Shown: positions 46,636-55,163 of the stretch, piece after piece | How positions within the stretch are numbered: position 1 is the stretch's first letter | How the letters are laid out: each line of letters opens with the position of its first letter | NCBI RefSeq assembly: GCF_902729355.1 | Contig: NZ_CACVCC010000005.1 | Coordinates: 43,660-107,659 of the forward strand | DNA: 64,000 bases | Direction of reading: 5' to 3' | From: Streptococcus sp. S784/96/1 | Lineage (GTDB): Bacteria; Bacillota; Bacilli; Lactobacillales; Streptococcaceae | Program-made: the position numbers and the translations under genes | Notes under the pieces: model-generated | Databases searched by the model: none | Seen by the model: the letters and a program-made list of their open reading frames with translations, nothing else | What the model was told of the DNA's origin: nothing

Positions 46636-47541
46636 ATGATTCAATGGTGGCAAATTCTATTACTAACTCTCTACTCTGCTTATCAGATTTTAGATGAGTT
46701 AACCATTTGTACTTCAGCAGGTTCTCCTGTTTTCGCTGGATTTATATCTGGTTTGATTATGGGAGATATGACAACAGGTCTTTTGATTGGTGCTAGTCTA
46801 CAATTGATGGTACTTGGTGTAGGGACATTTGGTGGTGCTTCTCGTATTGATGCAACTTCTGGTGCGGTTCTTGCAACTGCCTTCTCAGTATCGCAAGGTT
46901 TGAATCCCGAGCTTGCAATAACTTCAATTGCAGTACCTGTAGCAGCCCTTATGGTTTATACAGATATTGCAGGACGTTTCTCAACAACTTATTTTGCGCA
47001 TCGTATTGATAAAAATATTGACAATTTTGATTATAAAGCTATTGAACGTAACTATCTTCTAGGTGCGGTTCCATGGGCGCTTTCTCGTGCCTTACCAGTA
47101 TTTTTAGCACTTGCTTTTGGAGGAGGTGCTGTTGAAACTATTGTTGATTTCATCAAAGAATATCAATGGGTTGCTAATGGTTTGACCTTGGCGGGACGTA
47201 TGCTTCCAGGTCTTGGGTTTGCTATCCTTCTTCATTATCTTCCAATCAAACGCAATCTTCATTATTTGGCAATGGGCTTTGGGATTACCGCAATGCTTAC
47301 TGTTATCTATAATAATTTGCAAACTGTTGCAGGGACCTTGACAGGTATTATCGGTGTAGATGCTAAACTTTTCAAAGATGTAGTTTTTAATGGTGCGCCA
47401 TTTAAAGGACTTCCAATGATGGGAATTGCTATTATTGGTGCTGGTCTTGCAACACTTCATTATAAAAATAGTCAAAATAAACCAGAGGTAGTAGTACAAA
47501 CAGTTTCAGAAAGTGGGGAAATTGAAGATGACGAAATCTAA
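46636..47541 (+). CDS. PTS mannose-family transporter subunit IIC
   Basis: 301 residues. Multi-spanning EIIC: ILLLTLYSAYQILDELTICTSAGSPVFAGFISGLIMGDMTTGL and later AVPWALSRALPVFLALAFGGG. It forms the sugar channel with IID. The start has AGGAGG, and the end overlaps the IID gene by 14 bases. Confidence 0.93.
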   Translation: MIQWWQILLLTLYSAYQILDELTICTSAGSPVFAGFISGLIMGDMTTGLLIGASLQLMVLGVGTFGGASRIDATSGAVLATAFSVSQGLNPELAITSIAVPVAALMVYTDIAGRFSTTYFAHRIDKNIDNFDYKAIERNYLLGAVPWALSRALPVFLALAFGGGAVETIVDFIKEYQWVANGLTLAGRMLPGLGFAILLHYLPIKRNLHYLAMGFGITAMLTVIYNNLQTVAGTLTGIIGVDAKLFKDVVFNGAPFKGLPMMGIAIIGAGLATLHYKNSQNKPEVVVQTVSESGEIEDDEI

Positions 47542-48349
47542 TTACAAATTAACAAAAGATGATTTTAATCAAATCAATAAACGTAGTCTTTTTACCTTCC
47601 AATGGGGCTGGAATTATGAACGGATGCAAGGTTCAAGCTATCTCTATCATATCTTGCCGCAATTGCGTAAAATTTATGGAGACGGAACACCTGAATTAAA
47701 AGAAATGATGAAAAATCATACACAATTCTTTAACACATCTAATTTCTTCCACACAATCATTTCAGGTATCGACTTAGCGTTAGAGGAATCAGAAGGAGTC
47801 GCTTCAAAAGAAGCGGTTAATGGTGTGAAAATTGGTCTTATGGGCCCATTTGCTCCGATTGGTGATTCACTTTTTGCCTCATTGGTTCCAACGATTATGG
47901 GGTCTTTAGCAGCGGGTATGGCCAAAGAAGGAAGTCCCCTAGGAATTTTACTCTGGGTATTAGTTGCCGGTATAGCTATCAATATCTTCCGCTGGAAACA
48001 ACTTGAAATTGCATATAAACAAGGTACCAAACTTGTAACAACAATGCGTGATCAGTTAACCGCAATTGTTGATGCGGCATCAGTGATGGGAGTCTTTATG
48101 GTGGGAGCCTTAATTGCAAGTATGATTAACTTTGAAGTATCGCTTAATCTACCTGTTGGAGCCGGCATAGATGTTCAAAACTTACTTAATATGATTTTCC
48201 CACGTCTTGTTCCAGCACTTTTTACAGGATTTATCTATTGGTTGCTTGGTCGTAAAGGGATGACTTCTACAAAAGCAATCTTGGTTATCATTGTTCTTGC
48301 TGTTGCTTGCTCTGCGTTTGGTTGGTTTGTTATGGGAATGAAAGGGTAA
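47528..48349 (+). CDS. PTS mannose-family transporter subunit IID
   Basis: 273 residues from ATG 47528 (MTKSNYKLTKDDFNQINKRSLFTFQWGWNYERMQG, the normal EIID start). GLMGPFAPIGDSLFASLVPTIMGSLAAGMA and C-terminal hydrophobic helices follow. It partners IIC in the membrane. Overlaps the IIC end. Confidence 0.93.
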   Translation: MTKSNYKLTKDDFNQINKRSLFTFQWGWNYERMQGSSYLYHILPQLRKIYGDGTPELKEMMKNHTQFFNTSNFFHTIISGIDLALEESEGVASKEAVNGVKIGLMGPFAPIGDSLFASLVPTIMGSLAAGMAKEGSPLGILLWVLVAGIAINIFRWKQLEIAYKQGTKLVTTMRDQLTAIVDAASVMGVFMVGALIASMINFEVSLNLPVGAGIDVQNLLNMIFPRLVPALFTGFIYWLLGRKGMTSTKAILVIIVLAVACSAFGWFVMGMKG

Positions 48350-48350
48350 T

Positions 48351-48755
48351 ATGGCAAAGCAGTTAATTTTAATTAGTCATGGTCTTTTCTGTGAGGAACT
48401 GAAAAAAAGCACGGAAATGATTATGGGACCTCAAGATATTATCCATACAGTAGGCTTATTGCCTGAGGAAGGTCCAGATGACTTTCGTCTTAAACTTGAG
48501 GAAAAAATGGCAGAGCTCAAAGAGTTTGTTGTCCTAGCTGATCTTATGGGTGGAACACCATGTAACGTGGCTTCACGTATGGTCATGGAAGGCAAAGGAT
48601 TCGACCTCTATGCAGGTATGAATATGCCAATGATTATTGGTTTTTTAAACGGTGTTCTTCTTGGAGAGGACATTGATTTGGTAGAGTTTGGGTCAACTAA
48701 TATTCATCATATCAATGATTTGCTATCATTTAATGAGAATGACGAAGATGATTAA
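48351..48755 (+). CDS. PTS mannose-family transporter subunit IIA
   Basis: 134 residues. ILISHGLFCEELKKSTEMIMG has the active His10, and LADLMGGTPCNVASRMVME is typical of the family. It takes phosphate from HPr. Last gene of the bgaC-IIB-IIC-IID-IIA operon, one base after IID. The order is that of the pneumococcal bgaC locus, where agaS follows directly; here agaS is in a separate upstream unit. Confidence 0.93.
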   Translation: MAKQLILISHGLFCEELKKSTEMIMGPQDIIHTVGLLPEEGPDDFRLKLEEKMAELKEFVVLADLMGGTPCNVASRMVMEGKGFDLYAGMNMPMIIGFLNGVLLGEDIDLVEFGSTNIHHINDLLSFNENDEDD

Positions 48756-48806
48756 TTTTTCTTTATCTAGTTTCCTTTGAGTTAAACTAATCTATCTCTT
48801 TATCTC

Positions 48807-48846
48807 AATCCCCCTTTTGTGAAGTAATCAGGAGGGGGATTTTTTA
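48807..48846 (+). terminator. Terminator of the bgaC-PTS operon
   Basis: AATCCCCC / GGGGGATT with a long loop, then TTTTTT. Confidence 0.85.
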
Positions 48847-48894
48847 GAAAAAGCGGTTGACAGAGGTTATTGAATATCATATAATAAAATAGTT

Positions 48895-48965
48895 GCCGCT
48901 ATAGTTAAATGGTATAATAGAGCAATGGTAATGCTCCGTTCCGAGTTCGATTCTCGGTGGTGGCA
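48895..48965 (+). tRNA. tRNA-Thr (anticodon GGT)
   Basis: A complete cloverleaf of 71 nt: acceptor GCCGCTA / TGGTGGC with three G-U or wobble pairs, D stem GTTA / TAAT with loop AATGGTA, anticodon stem GAGCA / TGCTC with loop ATGGTAA (anticodon GGT at 48927-48929 reads ACC/ACU), a 4-nt variable loop and T arm CCGAG-TTCGATT-CTCGG. CCA is not encoded. A near-perfect promoter precedes it: TTGACA (48857-48862), 17-bp spacer, TATAAT (48880-48885). Confidence 0.88.
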
Positions 48966-48971
48966 GATAGC

Positions 48972-49000
48972 GAGTTGACCAAGGTCAACTCTTTTATTTT
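48972..49000 (+). terminator. Terminator of the tRNA gene
   Basis: Perfect stem GAGTTGACC / GGTCAACTC with an AA loop, followed by TTTTATTTT, 7 bases after the tRNA. Confidence 0.9.
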
Positions 49001-49010
49001 GGAGAGAGAG

Positions 49011-49265
49011 ATGTCATACGAACAAGAGTTCTTAAAAGATTTTGAAGAGTGGATAAACACTCAGATTATGATTAACGAAATGGCAATGACAGAGAGTCGT
49101 CGTGTATTAGAAGAAGATAAGGATGGTCGTGCAGCAGACGCTTATATTCGGTATGAGAGCAAGCTTGATGCTTATCGTTTTATTCAAGGGAAATTTGCTA
49201 ATTATAAAGAAGGTAAAGGATTTCATGAGTTGCCTGAGGGCTTATTTGGAGAGAGACATTATTAA
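49011..49265 (+). CDS. DUF1912 family small protein
   Basis: 84 residues from ATG 49011 (site GGAGAGAG). It is acidic and helical: MSYEQEFLKDFEEWINTQIMINEMAMTESRRVLEEDKDGRAADAYIRYESKLDAYRFIQGKFAN in outline. The family is conserved in streptococci with unknown function. It starts right after the tRNA terminator, so some read-through from the strong tRNA promoter may supply its message. Confidence 0.8.
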   Translation: MSYEQEFLKDFEEWINTQIMINEMAMTESRRVLEEDKDGRAADAYIRYESKLDAYRFIQGKFANYKEGKGFHELPEGLFGERHY

Positions 49266-49283
49266 AGGGAAAGGAAAGATATT

Positions 49284-49709
49284 ATGGCAAAGAAAAAAGT
49301 AAATCGTAAAAAACAATTGAAAAAACAATTCGCAGCCTTGAGAAAAGCTGGTAAATTGGTGGGGAATACCGTAGCAGAGACTGCACAAACAGTAGCTCAT
49401 CAAGCCTCAGATGTGACAGCTGTCGCAACAGAAAAAATTAATGAAGTGGTTGAAATAGTAAAAGAAAAGGTTGAGGAAGGTAAGGCGGTTGTCGAAAAAG
49501 TGACAAAGAAATCTGAAGCAAGCTTAGAAGACTTGACAAATGAATTGACAGGATTGGCAGTTGCGCGTGTGGAGACATTCTATGCGGAAGGTATTTGTAC
49601 AGCAAAGGATTTTGCTTCTTGGACTGAAAAAGAATTGTTGGAACTTAAAGGCATTGGTCCTGCGACCCTAAAAAAATTAAAAGAAATTGGTATCACATTC
49701 AAGGCATAA
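49284..49709 (+). CDS. Basic helical protein with a C-terminal helix-hairpin-helix
   Basis: 141 residues. The amino end is strongly basic (MAKKKVNRKKQLKKQF), the middle is a long Ala/Val/Glu/Lys helix with heptad-like spacing (TDV-free repeats such as VAETAQTVAHQASDVTAVATEKI), and the end (EKELLELKGIGPATLKKLKEIGI) is a classical helix-hairpin-helix. It may be a nucleoid or DNA-repair accessory protein; no named family is recognised. Co-directional with the DUF1912 gene, 18 bases after it. Confidence 0.7.
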   Translation: MAKKKVNRKKQLKKQFAALRKAGKLVGNTVAETAQTVAHQASDVTAVATEKINEVVEIVKEKVEEGKAVVEKVTKKSEASLEDLTNELTGLAVARVETFYAEGICTAKDFASWTEKELLELKGIGPATLKKLKEIGITFKA

Positions 49710-49739
49710 ATCAGTTGAATAAATAATTAGTTTCTGTTA

Positions 49740-49947
49740 AAATAGGAATGCTCAGAGGTGTTTTGAAGCCCATTTGTTACAGAAAGCGGTATTGCTGAGA
49801 AATCCGCACAAATGTCAAGACTGGTTACTGATGTGATTACTGAAATAGTATGAGTTGCGGACTGGAATAGTCCGAATCTGGGTGGTACCGCGGAAATCAG
49901 AAATGAACTTCGTCCCTGTCTAGCGTTAGCTAGATGGGGATTTTTAT
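49740..49947 (+). promoter_or_regulatory. T-box riboswitch leader (probably valine-responsive)
   Basis: T-box core CTGGGTGGTACCGCGG at about 49877-49892, pairing segment CGTCCCT, and the terminator TCCCTGTCTAGC / GCTAGATGGGGA followed by TTTTTAT. A stem I region with AGAGGTG and GTC/GTT/GTG triplets on its 3' side precedes it. valS ends the gene run below it, so tRNA-Val is the likely ligand, though valS is 2.4 kb downstream. Confidence 0.8.
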
Positions 49948-49961
49948 ATGGAGAAGTGGTT

Positions 49962-50558
49962 ATGAAGCAGGTATTTGAAACAACAAAATGTTATCTTGGC
50001 TATCCCGTTTTTATTCTGGGCTACAAGGATGAGGATCATGGTTACAATATCACGACCTCCAGTTCCTCTTATAGCCTCAGTGATATGATGGTGATTGGGC
50101 TGTTTAAAGGAAACAATGCGACTAAACAAATCAAAAAATATGGTCAATTTACCGTGAATGTTCCGACAGAAAATCTTATGTTGCAGATTGAACAGGCAGG
50201 TTTTCACAGCTCCAGAGATAAGTTATCTTTGACCAAACTTGATTATACGATTGCAAACGAGATAGATGCTCCGTTATTGACCCAATGCCCGATTTCAATC
50301 GAGTGTGCCGTGACTAATATCCAGACCCACGAAAATTATGTCAATATTACCGCACGGATTGTCAAACGTTGGGTGGATGACAGCCTTTTGGATGCTAAGG
50401 GGCGGTTCAATAGCAGAGCTTTTCATCCTATTGAGTATATGGGAGATGGTAAGGAGCGTGTCTATCGTTATTTAGATGACACGCGGAGCGATAAATTAGG
50501 TCATTTTATGAAACAAGGCAAGGAGGTAGTTCGTGTTGAAAATTCTAGAACCTTATGA
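49962..50558 (+). CDS. Flavin reductase-like FMN-binding protein
   Basis: 198 residues from ATG 49962, 15 bases past the T-box terminator. TKCYLGYPVFILGYKDEDHGYNITTSSSSYSLSDMMVIGLFKGNNATKQI and the later FNSRAFHPIEYMGDG fit the flavin reductase/pyridoxamine-oxidase-like split-barrel fold. It would reduce or bind FMN; the partner is unknown. Its end overlaps the GNAT start. Confidence 0.82.
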   Translation: MKQVFETTKCYLGYPVFILGYKDEDHGYNITTSSSSYSLSDMMVIGLFKGNNATKQIKKYGQFTVNVPTENLMLQIEQAGFHSSRDKLSLTKLDYTIANEIDAPLLTQCPISIECAVTNIQTHENYVNITARIVKRWVDDSLLDAKGRFNSRAFHPIEYMGDGKERVYRYLDDTRSDKLGHFMKQGKEVVRVENSRTL

Positions 50559-51117
50559 TGGCAAGCGTCTGCCAGTTGTCGAGACTGACCGCTTGGTTTT
50601 ACGTCAGCGCACAGTAGCGGATGTTGAAGACATTTTTGCCTATGCTAAATTGGCAGAAGTGTCCTATCCGGCAGGATTTCCACCCGTCACGAGCTTGGAG
50701 GATGAAATTACCTATCTCGAAACCACCTTACCTCAGCGTGAGGCGGACCACAACCTCCCATCTGGCTACGGCATTACCCTGAAAGGTGAGGACCGTGTGA
50801 TTGGCTCTGTGGACTTTAACCACCGTCATGCTGATGATGTCCTCGAGATTGGCTACCTCCTCCACCCTGATTATTGGCGCCAAGGTCTGATGACCGAAGC
50901 GGTGGAAGCTCTCGTGGAGTTAGCGTTCACCCTCCTTGATCTGCACAAGGTAGAAATTTCCTGCTTTGATTACAATGGCGGAAGTCGGAAAATTGCTGAG
51001 AAACTAGGCTTTACCCTTGAAGCGACCATCCGTGATCGCCGTGATGCTTTGGGAAATCGCTGCGCAGATCTTCGTTTTGGACTTTTGAAGTCAGAATGGG
51101 AGGCAAGTCATGGATAA
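50533..51117 (+). CDS. RimJ/RimL-type GNAT acetyltransferase
   Basis: 194 residues from GTG 50533 (AGGAGG 6 bases upstream). ETDRLVLRQRTVADVEDIF, IGYLLHPDYWRQGLMTEAVEALVELAF and IAEKLGFTLEATIRDRRD are the Acetyltransf_3 hallmarks. Such enzymes acetylate ribosomal proteins or small amines. Overlaps both neighbours within the T-box-headed run. Confidence 0.87.
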   Translation: MLKILEPYDGKRLPVVETDRLVLRQRTVADVEDIFAYAKLAEVSYPAGFPPVTSLEDEITYLETTLPQREADHNLPSGYGITLKGEDRVIGSVDFNHRHADDVLEIGYLLHPDYWRQGLMTEAVEALVELAFTLLDLHKVEISCFDYNGGSRKIAEKLGFTLEATIRDRRDALGNRCADLRFGLLKSEWEASHG

Positions 51118-51757
51118 AAAACTCATCTTAGAAAATACTCGTCAGTTTGTCAAAAATCTTTCTGATGGTGAAGCGAGTGGTCATGACTGGTGGCACATTG
51201 TCCGTGTGACCAAGACCACCTTGACCATTGCCAAAGAAGATGGTGCTGATCCTTTTATCTGTGAAATGGCTGCGCTCCTCCACGATGTGGCAGATGAGAA
51301 ATTAAATGCCAGCGAAGCAGAAGGTTTAGCTAAACTGACCGCTTTCCTAGATAGTCAGTCGCTCCCAAGTGAGCTGAAAGCAGAAATTTTAGCCATTATC
51401 CAAGGTATTTCTTACAAGGGTGGGCACAATCAGGCAGTGCTGTCGCTAGAAGGGCAAGTGGTTCAAGACGCAGATAGGCTAGATGCCATCGGAGCTATCG
51501 GTATTGCCAGAACCATGGCCTACTCAGGCAATAAAGGCAGACTCATCCACGACCCCAATAAACAAGCGCGTGAGAACCTAACCCTAGAAGATTACCGCAA
51601 GGGTGAAGACACCGCCATCATGCACTTCTATGAAAAACTCCTCAAACTCAAAGATCTGATGAATACCGAGACGGGAAAAAAACTGGCAGAACAACGACAC
51701 CAGTTCATGCTAGATTACCTCGATCAGTTCTATGCCGAGTGGGAAGGGGAGAGGTAG
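51110..51757 (+). CDS. HD-domain phosphohydrolase
   Basis: 215 residues. SGHDWWHIVRVTKTTLTIAKEDG, AALLHDVADEKLN and VQDADRLDAIGAIGIARTM carry the HD metal ligands (H, HD, D) of the YedJ/PpnN-neighbour type of nucleotide or small-molecule phosphatase. It overlaps the GNAT gene by 8 bases. Substrate unknown. Confidence 0.87.
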   Translation: MDKKLILENTRQFVKNLSDGEASGHDWWHIVRVTKTTLTIAKEDGADPFICEMAALLHDVADEKLNASEAEGLAKLTAFLDSQSLPSELKAEILAIIQGISYKGGHNQAVLSLEGQVVQDADRLDAIGAIGIARTMAYSGNKGRLIHDPNKQARENLTLEDYRKGEDTAIMHFYEKLLKLKDLMNTETGKKLAEQRHQFMLDYLDQFYAEWEGER

Positions 51758-51768
51758 AGGAAAGTGAT

Positions 51769-52332
51769 ATGAATATAATCTTAATCGGAGCTCAAGCGTC
51801 TGGAAAAATGACAATTGGGCAAGAACTTGAAAAACAATCTGATTTAGTCCTTTTCCATAATCATGAATCCATTGATTTTGTTACAAAATTTATACCGATG
51901 TCAACTGAGGCTAGAGAACTAATCAATACGATTCGAGTGGAGTTTTTCAAAACCTTTGCCAAAACAAATCAACAGATGATTTTTACAGTGGTTATTGATT
52001 TCAATGATCCTGATGATATTGCTTTTTTAGAAGAAATCCAATCGATTTTTCAGCAGTGGGATAGAGAAGTTTTATTTGTCGAGTTAGAAACGGATTTGCA
52101 AGAACGTTTAAGACGTAATAAAACAGAAAATCGTCTCTATCATAAACCTATAAAGCGCCATATAGAGTGGTCTGAAAAAGATATTTTAGAGACAGCGACT
52201 TTTGCTAACTTTAATCCAGAAAAATCACCAGAAAGCCTGAGACGGTATGTTAAAGTTAATAATACCGAGCTTTCTCCTCAGGAAACAGCGCAGCTTATTT
52301 TACAAAACATAAAAGAAATACAAGAAAATTAG
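51769..52332 (+). CDS. P-loop kinase-like protein
   Basis: 187 residues from ATG 51769. IILIGAQASGKMTIGQELEKQSD is a Walker A in which the residue after Lys is Met then Thr, a shikimate/uridine-kinase-like variant. LVLFHNHESIDFV, a central VVIDFNDPDDIAFL and a lid with Arg pair RLRRNKTENRLYHKPIKRH follow. A small-molecule kinase or ATPase of unknown substrate. It starts 11 bases after the HD gene and 12 bases before valS. Confidence 0.75.
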   Translation: MNIILIGAQASGKMTIGQELEKQSDLVLFHNHESIDFVTKFIPMSTEARELINTIRVEFFKTFAKTNQQMIFTVVIDFNDPDDIAFLEEIQSIFQQWDREVLFVELETDLQERLRRNKTENRLYHKPIKRHIEWSEKDILETATFANFNPEKSPESLRRYVKVNNTELSPQETAQLILQNIKEIQEN

Positions 52333-52344
52333 GAAGGACATCAT

Positions 52345-54996
52345 ATGTCAAAAGAACTATCACCAAAATACAATCCAGCCGAGGTTGAGGCTGGGCGTTA
52401 TCAAACTTGGTTAGACCAAGATGTTTTCAAGCCGTCAGGCGACAAGAAGGCCAAGCCTTATTCTATCGTGATTCCACCGCCAAATGTTACTGGTAAGTTG
52501 CACCTTGGCCACGCTTGGGACACGACTCTTCAAGATATCATTATCCGCCAAAAACGCATGCAGGGCTTTGATACGCTCTGGTTGCCTGGTATGGACCACG
52601 CGGGTATCGCGACGCAAGCTAAGGTTGAGGAGCGCCTTCGTGAGCAGGGCATCACGCGCTACGATCTCGGTCGTGAAAAATTCCTAGACAAAGTTTGGGA
52701 ATGGAAGGACGAGTATGCGACCACTATCAAGGAGCAGTGGGGCAAGATGGGGCTTTCTGTCGATTACTCACGCGAGCGTTTCACCCTTGATGAAGGCCTG
52801 TCAAAAGCCGTGCGCAAGGTCTTTGTGGACCTCTACAAAAAAGACTGGATCTACCGCGGTGAGTTCATCATCAACTGGGACCCAGCAGCCCGTACAGCCC
52901 TTTCAGACATCGAAGTTATCCACAAGGACGTTGAGGGTGCCTTCTACCACATGAATTATCTGTTGGAAGATGGCTCGCGCGCCCTTCAAGTGGCAACAAC
53001 GCGACCAGAAACCATGTTTGGAGACGTTGCCGTTGCCGTAAACCCAGAAGATCCTCGTTACAAGGATTTGATTGGTAAAAACGTGGTTCTTCCAATCGTG
53101 AATAAGCTTATCCCAATCGTTGCCGACGAGCATGCCGATCCAGAATTCGGAACAGGGGTGGTGAAAATCACACCTGCCCATGACCCGAACGACTTTGAGG
53201 TTGGTCAGCGCCATAACTTGCCACAAGTCAATGTCATGAACGCTGACGGTACTATGAACGAACTGGCTGGCGAATTTGCAGGCATGGACCGTTTTGCAGC
53301 GCGTAAAGCTGTTGTAGCGAAGTTGGAAGAATTGGGTGCCCTTGTCGAAATCGAAAAACGTGTTCACTCGGTTGGTCACTCAGAACGTACAGGTGTGGTG
53401 GTTGAGCCTCGCTTATCAACTCAGTGGTTCGTTAAAATGGATCAATTGGCGAAAAATGCCATTGCCAACCAAGACACAGACGACAAGGTGGAATTCTACC
53501 CACCACGTTTCAACGATACTTTCCTTCAATGGATGGAAAATGTTCACGACTGGGTAATTTCTCGTCAGCTTTGGTGGGGTCACCAAATCCCTGCCTGGTA
53601 CAATGAAGCAGGTGAGATGTACGTCGGTGAGGAAGCTCCAGAAGGTGACGGTTGGAAACAGGACGAAGACGTCCTTGACACATGGTTCAGCTCTGCTCTT
53701 TGGCCATTCTCAACAATGGGTTGGCCTGATACAGAAGCAGAAGATTTCAAGAGATATTACCCAACTTCAACCTTGGTAACGGGCTACGATATTATTCCAT
53801 TCTGGGTGTCTCGTATGATTTTCCAAGGAATTGAATTTACTGGTAAGAGCCCGTTTAAGAATGCTCTTATCCACGGACTTATCCGTGACGAAGAAGGGCG
53901 CAAGATGTCCAAGTCCTTAGGTAATGGTATTGACCCAATGGATGTTATTGAGAAATATGGTACAGATAGCTTACGTTGGTTCTTATCTAACGGCTCTGCC
54001 CCAGGACAGGATGTCCGTTTCTCATACGAAAAAATGGATGCCTCATGGAACTTCATTAACAAAATCTGGAACATTTCGCGCTACATTCTCATGAATAATG
54101 AAGGCTTGACGCTAGCTGATGCGACAGCCAATGTTGATAAAGTTGCTGCTGGTGAAGCTGGAAACGTGACGGATAAATGGATTCTCCACAACCTCAATGA
54201 GACCATCGGCAAGGTGACGGAGAACTTTGACAAGTTTGAGTTTGGTGTGGCAGGTCACATCCTCTACAACTTCATCTGGGAAGAGTTCGCCAACTGGTAC
54301 GTGGAATTGACTAAGGAAGTCCTTTACAGCGACAACGAAGACGAGAAGGTTATCACGCGCTCTGTCCTCCTCTACACATTGGATAAAATCCTTCGTCTTC
54401 TTCACCCAATCATGCCGTTCGTGACGGAAGAAATCTTTGGCCAATATGCTGAAGGCTCTATCGTGATAGCGGACTACCCAACAGTTGATGCTGCCTTTGA
54501 AAATGAAGCTGCCCACAAAGGCGTGGAAAGCTTGAAAGACCTGATTCGTACCGTGCGAAATGCGCGTGCAGAAGTGAACGTTGCTCCAAGCAAACCAATC
54601 ACCATCCTTGTGAAAACAAGCGACAGCGACTTGGAAAGCTTCTTCAACAGCAATGTCAACTACATCAAACGTTTCACAAACCCAGAAACGCTTGAAATCT
54701 CATCACGTATCACTAACCCAGAACTTGCCATGTCAGCCGTTATCACAGGCGCTGAAATCTTCCTCCCACTCGCCGACTTGCTCAACGTGGAAGAAGAGCT
54801 CGAGCGCCTCAACAAAGAACTCGCTAAATGGCAGAAAGAACTCGACATGGTCGGCAAAAAACTCAGCAACGAACGCTTCGTCGCCAACGCCAAACCAGAA
54901 GTCGTCGAAAAAGAAAAAGCCAAACAAACCGACTACCAAGCTAAATATGATGCGACCGTAGAGCGTATCAAAGAGATGGAGAAGTTGGTGAAGTAA
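52345..54996 (+). CDS. valS: Valyl-tRNA synthetase
   Basis: 883 residues. HLGH at 53-56 (HIGH motif), the CP1 editing domain, [22 protein letters not shown], the anticodon-binding domain and a C-terminal coiled coil ([23 protein letters not shown]). It charges tRNA-Val. Its last third is richer in G/C-ending codons than its neighbours. The T-box at 49.8 kb is the likely control; no closer promoter is obvious in the 12-base gap. A terminator follows. Confidence 0.97.
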   Translation: MSKELSPKYNPAEVEAGRYQTWLDQDVFKPSGDKKAKPYSIVIPPPNVTGKLHLGHAWDTTLQDIIIRQKRMQGFDTLWLPGMDHAGIATQAKVEERLREQGITRYDLGREKFLDKVWEWKDEYATTIKEQWGKMGLSVDYSRERFTLDEGLSKAVRKVFVDLYKKDWIYRGEFIINWDPAARTALSDIEVIHKDVEGAFYHMNYLLEDGSRALQVATTRPETMFGDVAVAVNPEDPRYKDLIGKNVVLPIVNKLIPIVADEHADPEFGTGVVKITPAHDPNDFEVGQRHNLPQVNVMNADGTMNELAGEFAGMDRFAARKAVVAKLEELGALVEIEKRVHSVGHSERTGVVVEPRLSTQWFVKMDQLAKNAIANQDTDDKVEFYPPRFNDTFLQWMENVHDWVISRQLWWGHQIPAWYNEAGEMYVGEEAPEGDGWKQDEDVLDTWFSSALWPFSTMGWPDTEAEDFKRYYPTSTLVTGYDIIPFWVSRMIFQGIEFTGKSPFKNALIHGLIRDEEGRKMSKSLGNGIDPMDVIEKYGTDSLRWFLSNGSAPGQDVRFSYEKMDASWNFINKIWNISRYILMNNEGLTLADATANVDKVAAGEAGNVTDKWILHNLNETIGKVTENFDKFEFGVAGHILYNFIWEEFANWYVELTKEVLYSDNEDEKVITRSVLLYTLDKILRLLHPIMPFVTEEIFGQYAEGSIVIADYPTVDAAFENEAAHKGVESLKDLIRTVRNARAEVNVAPSKPITILVKTSDSDLESFFNSNVNYIKRFTNPETLEISSRITNPELAMSAVITGAEIFLPLADLLNVEEELERLNKELAKWQKELDMVGKKLSNERFVANAKPEVVEKEKAKQTDYQAKYDATVERIKEMEKLVK

Positions 54997-55012
54997 GGTA
55001 ATAATGGTTATG

Positions 55013-55041
55013 AAAACGTTAGTAAATGCTAGCGTTTTTTT
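55013..55041 (+). terminator. Terminator after valS
   Basis: AAAACGTTAG / CTAGCGTTTT with one G-U pair, then TTTTT. A TATAAT at 55043-55048 just beyond may be a -10 box toward the reverse transcriptase gene. Confidence 0.8.
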
Positions 55042-55163
55042 GTATAATGAATCTAGATATTGTTTTTTTACTTAAATAAAAGGAAATTATGTTTTCTTTT
55101 TTTCAGTAGACTATGAGCATAATAAAGCATTTAGGGATGAACAGATAAAAACTAAGGTGTGAA

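Noticed and set aside
52903..54939. Long reverse-strand frames within valS
   Set aside because: They are shadows of the valS coding frame; no starts, motifs or promoters support them.
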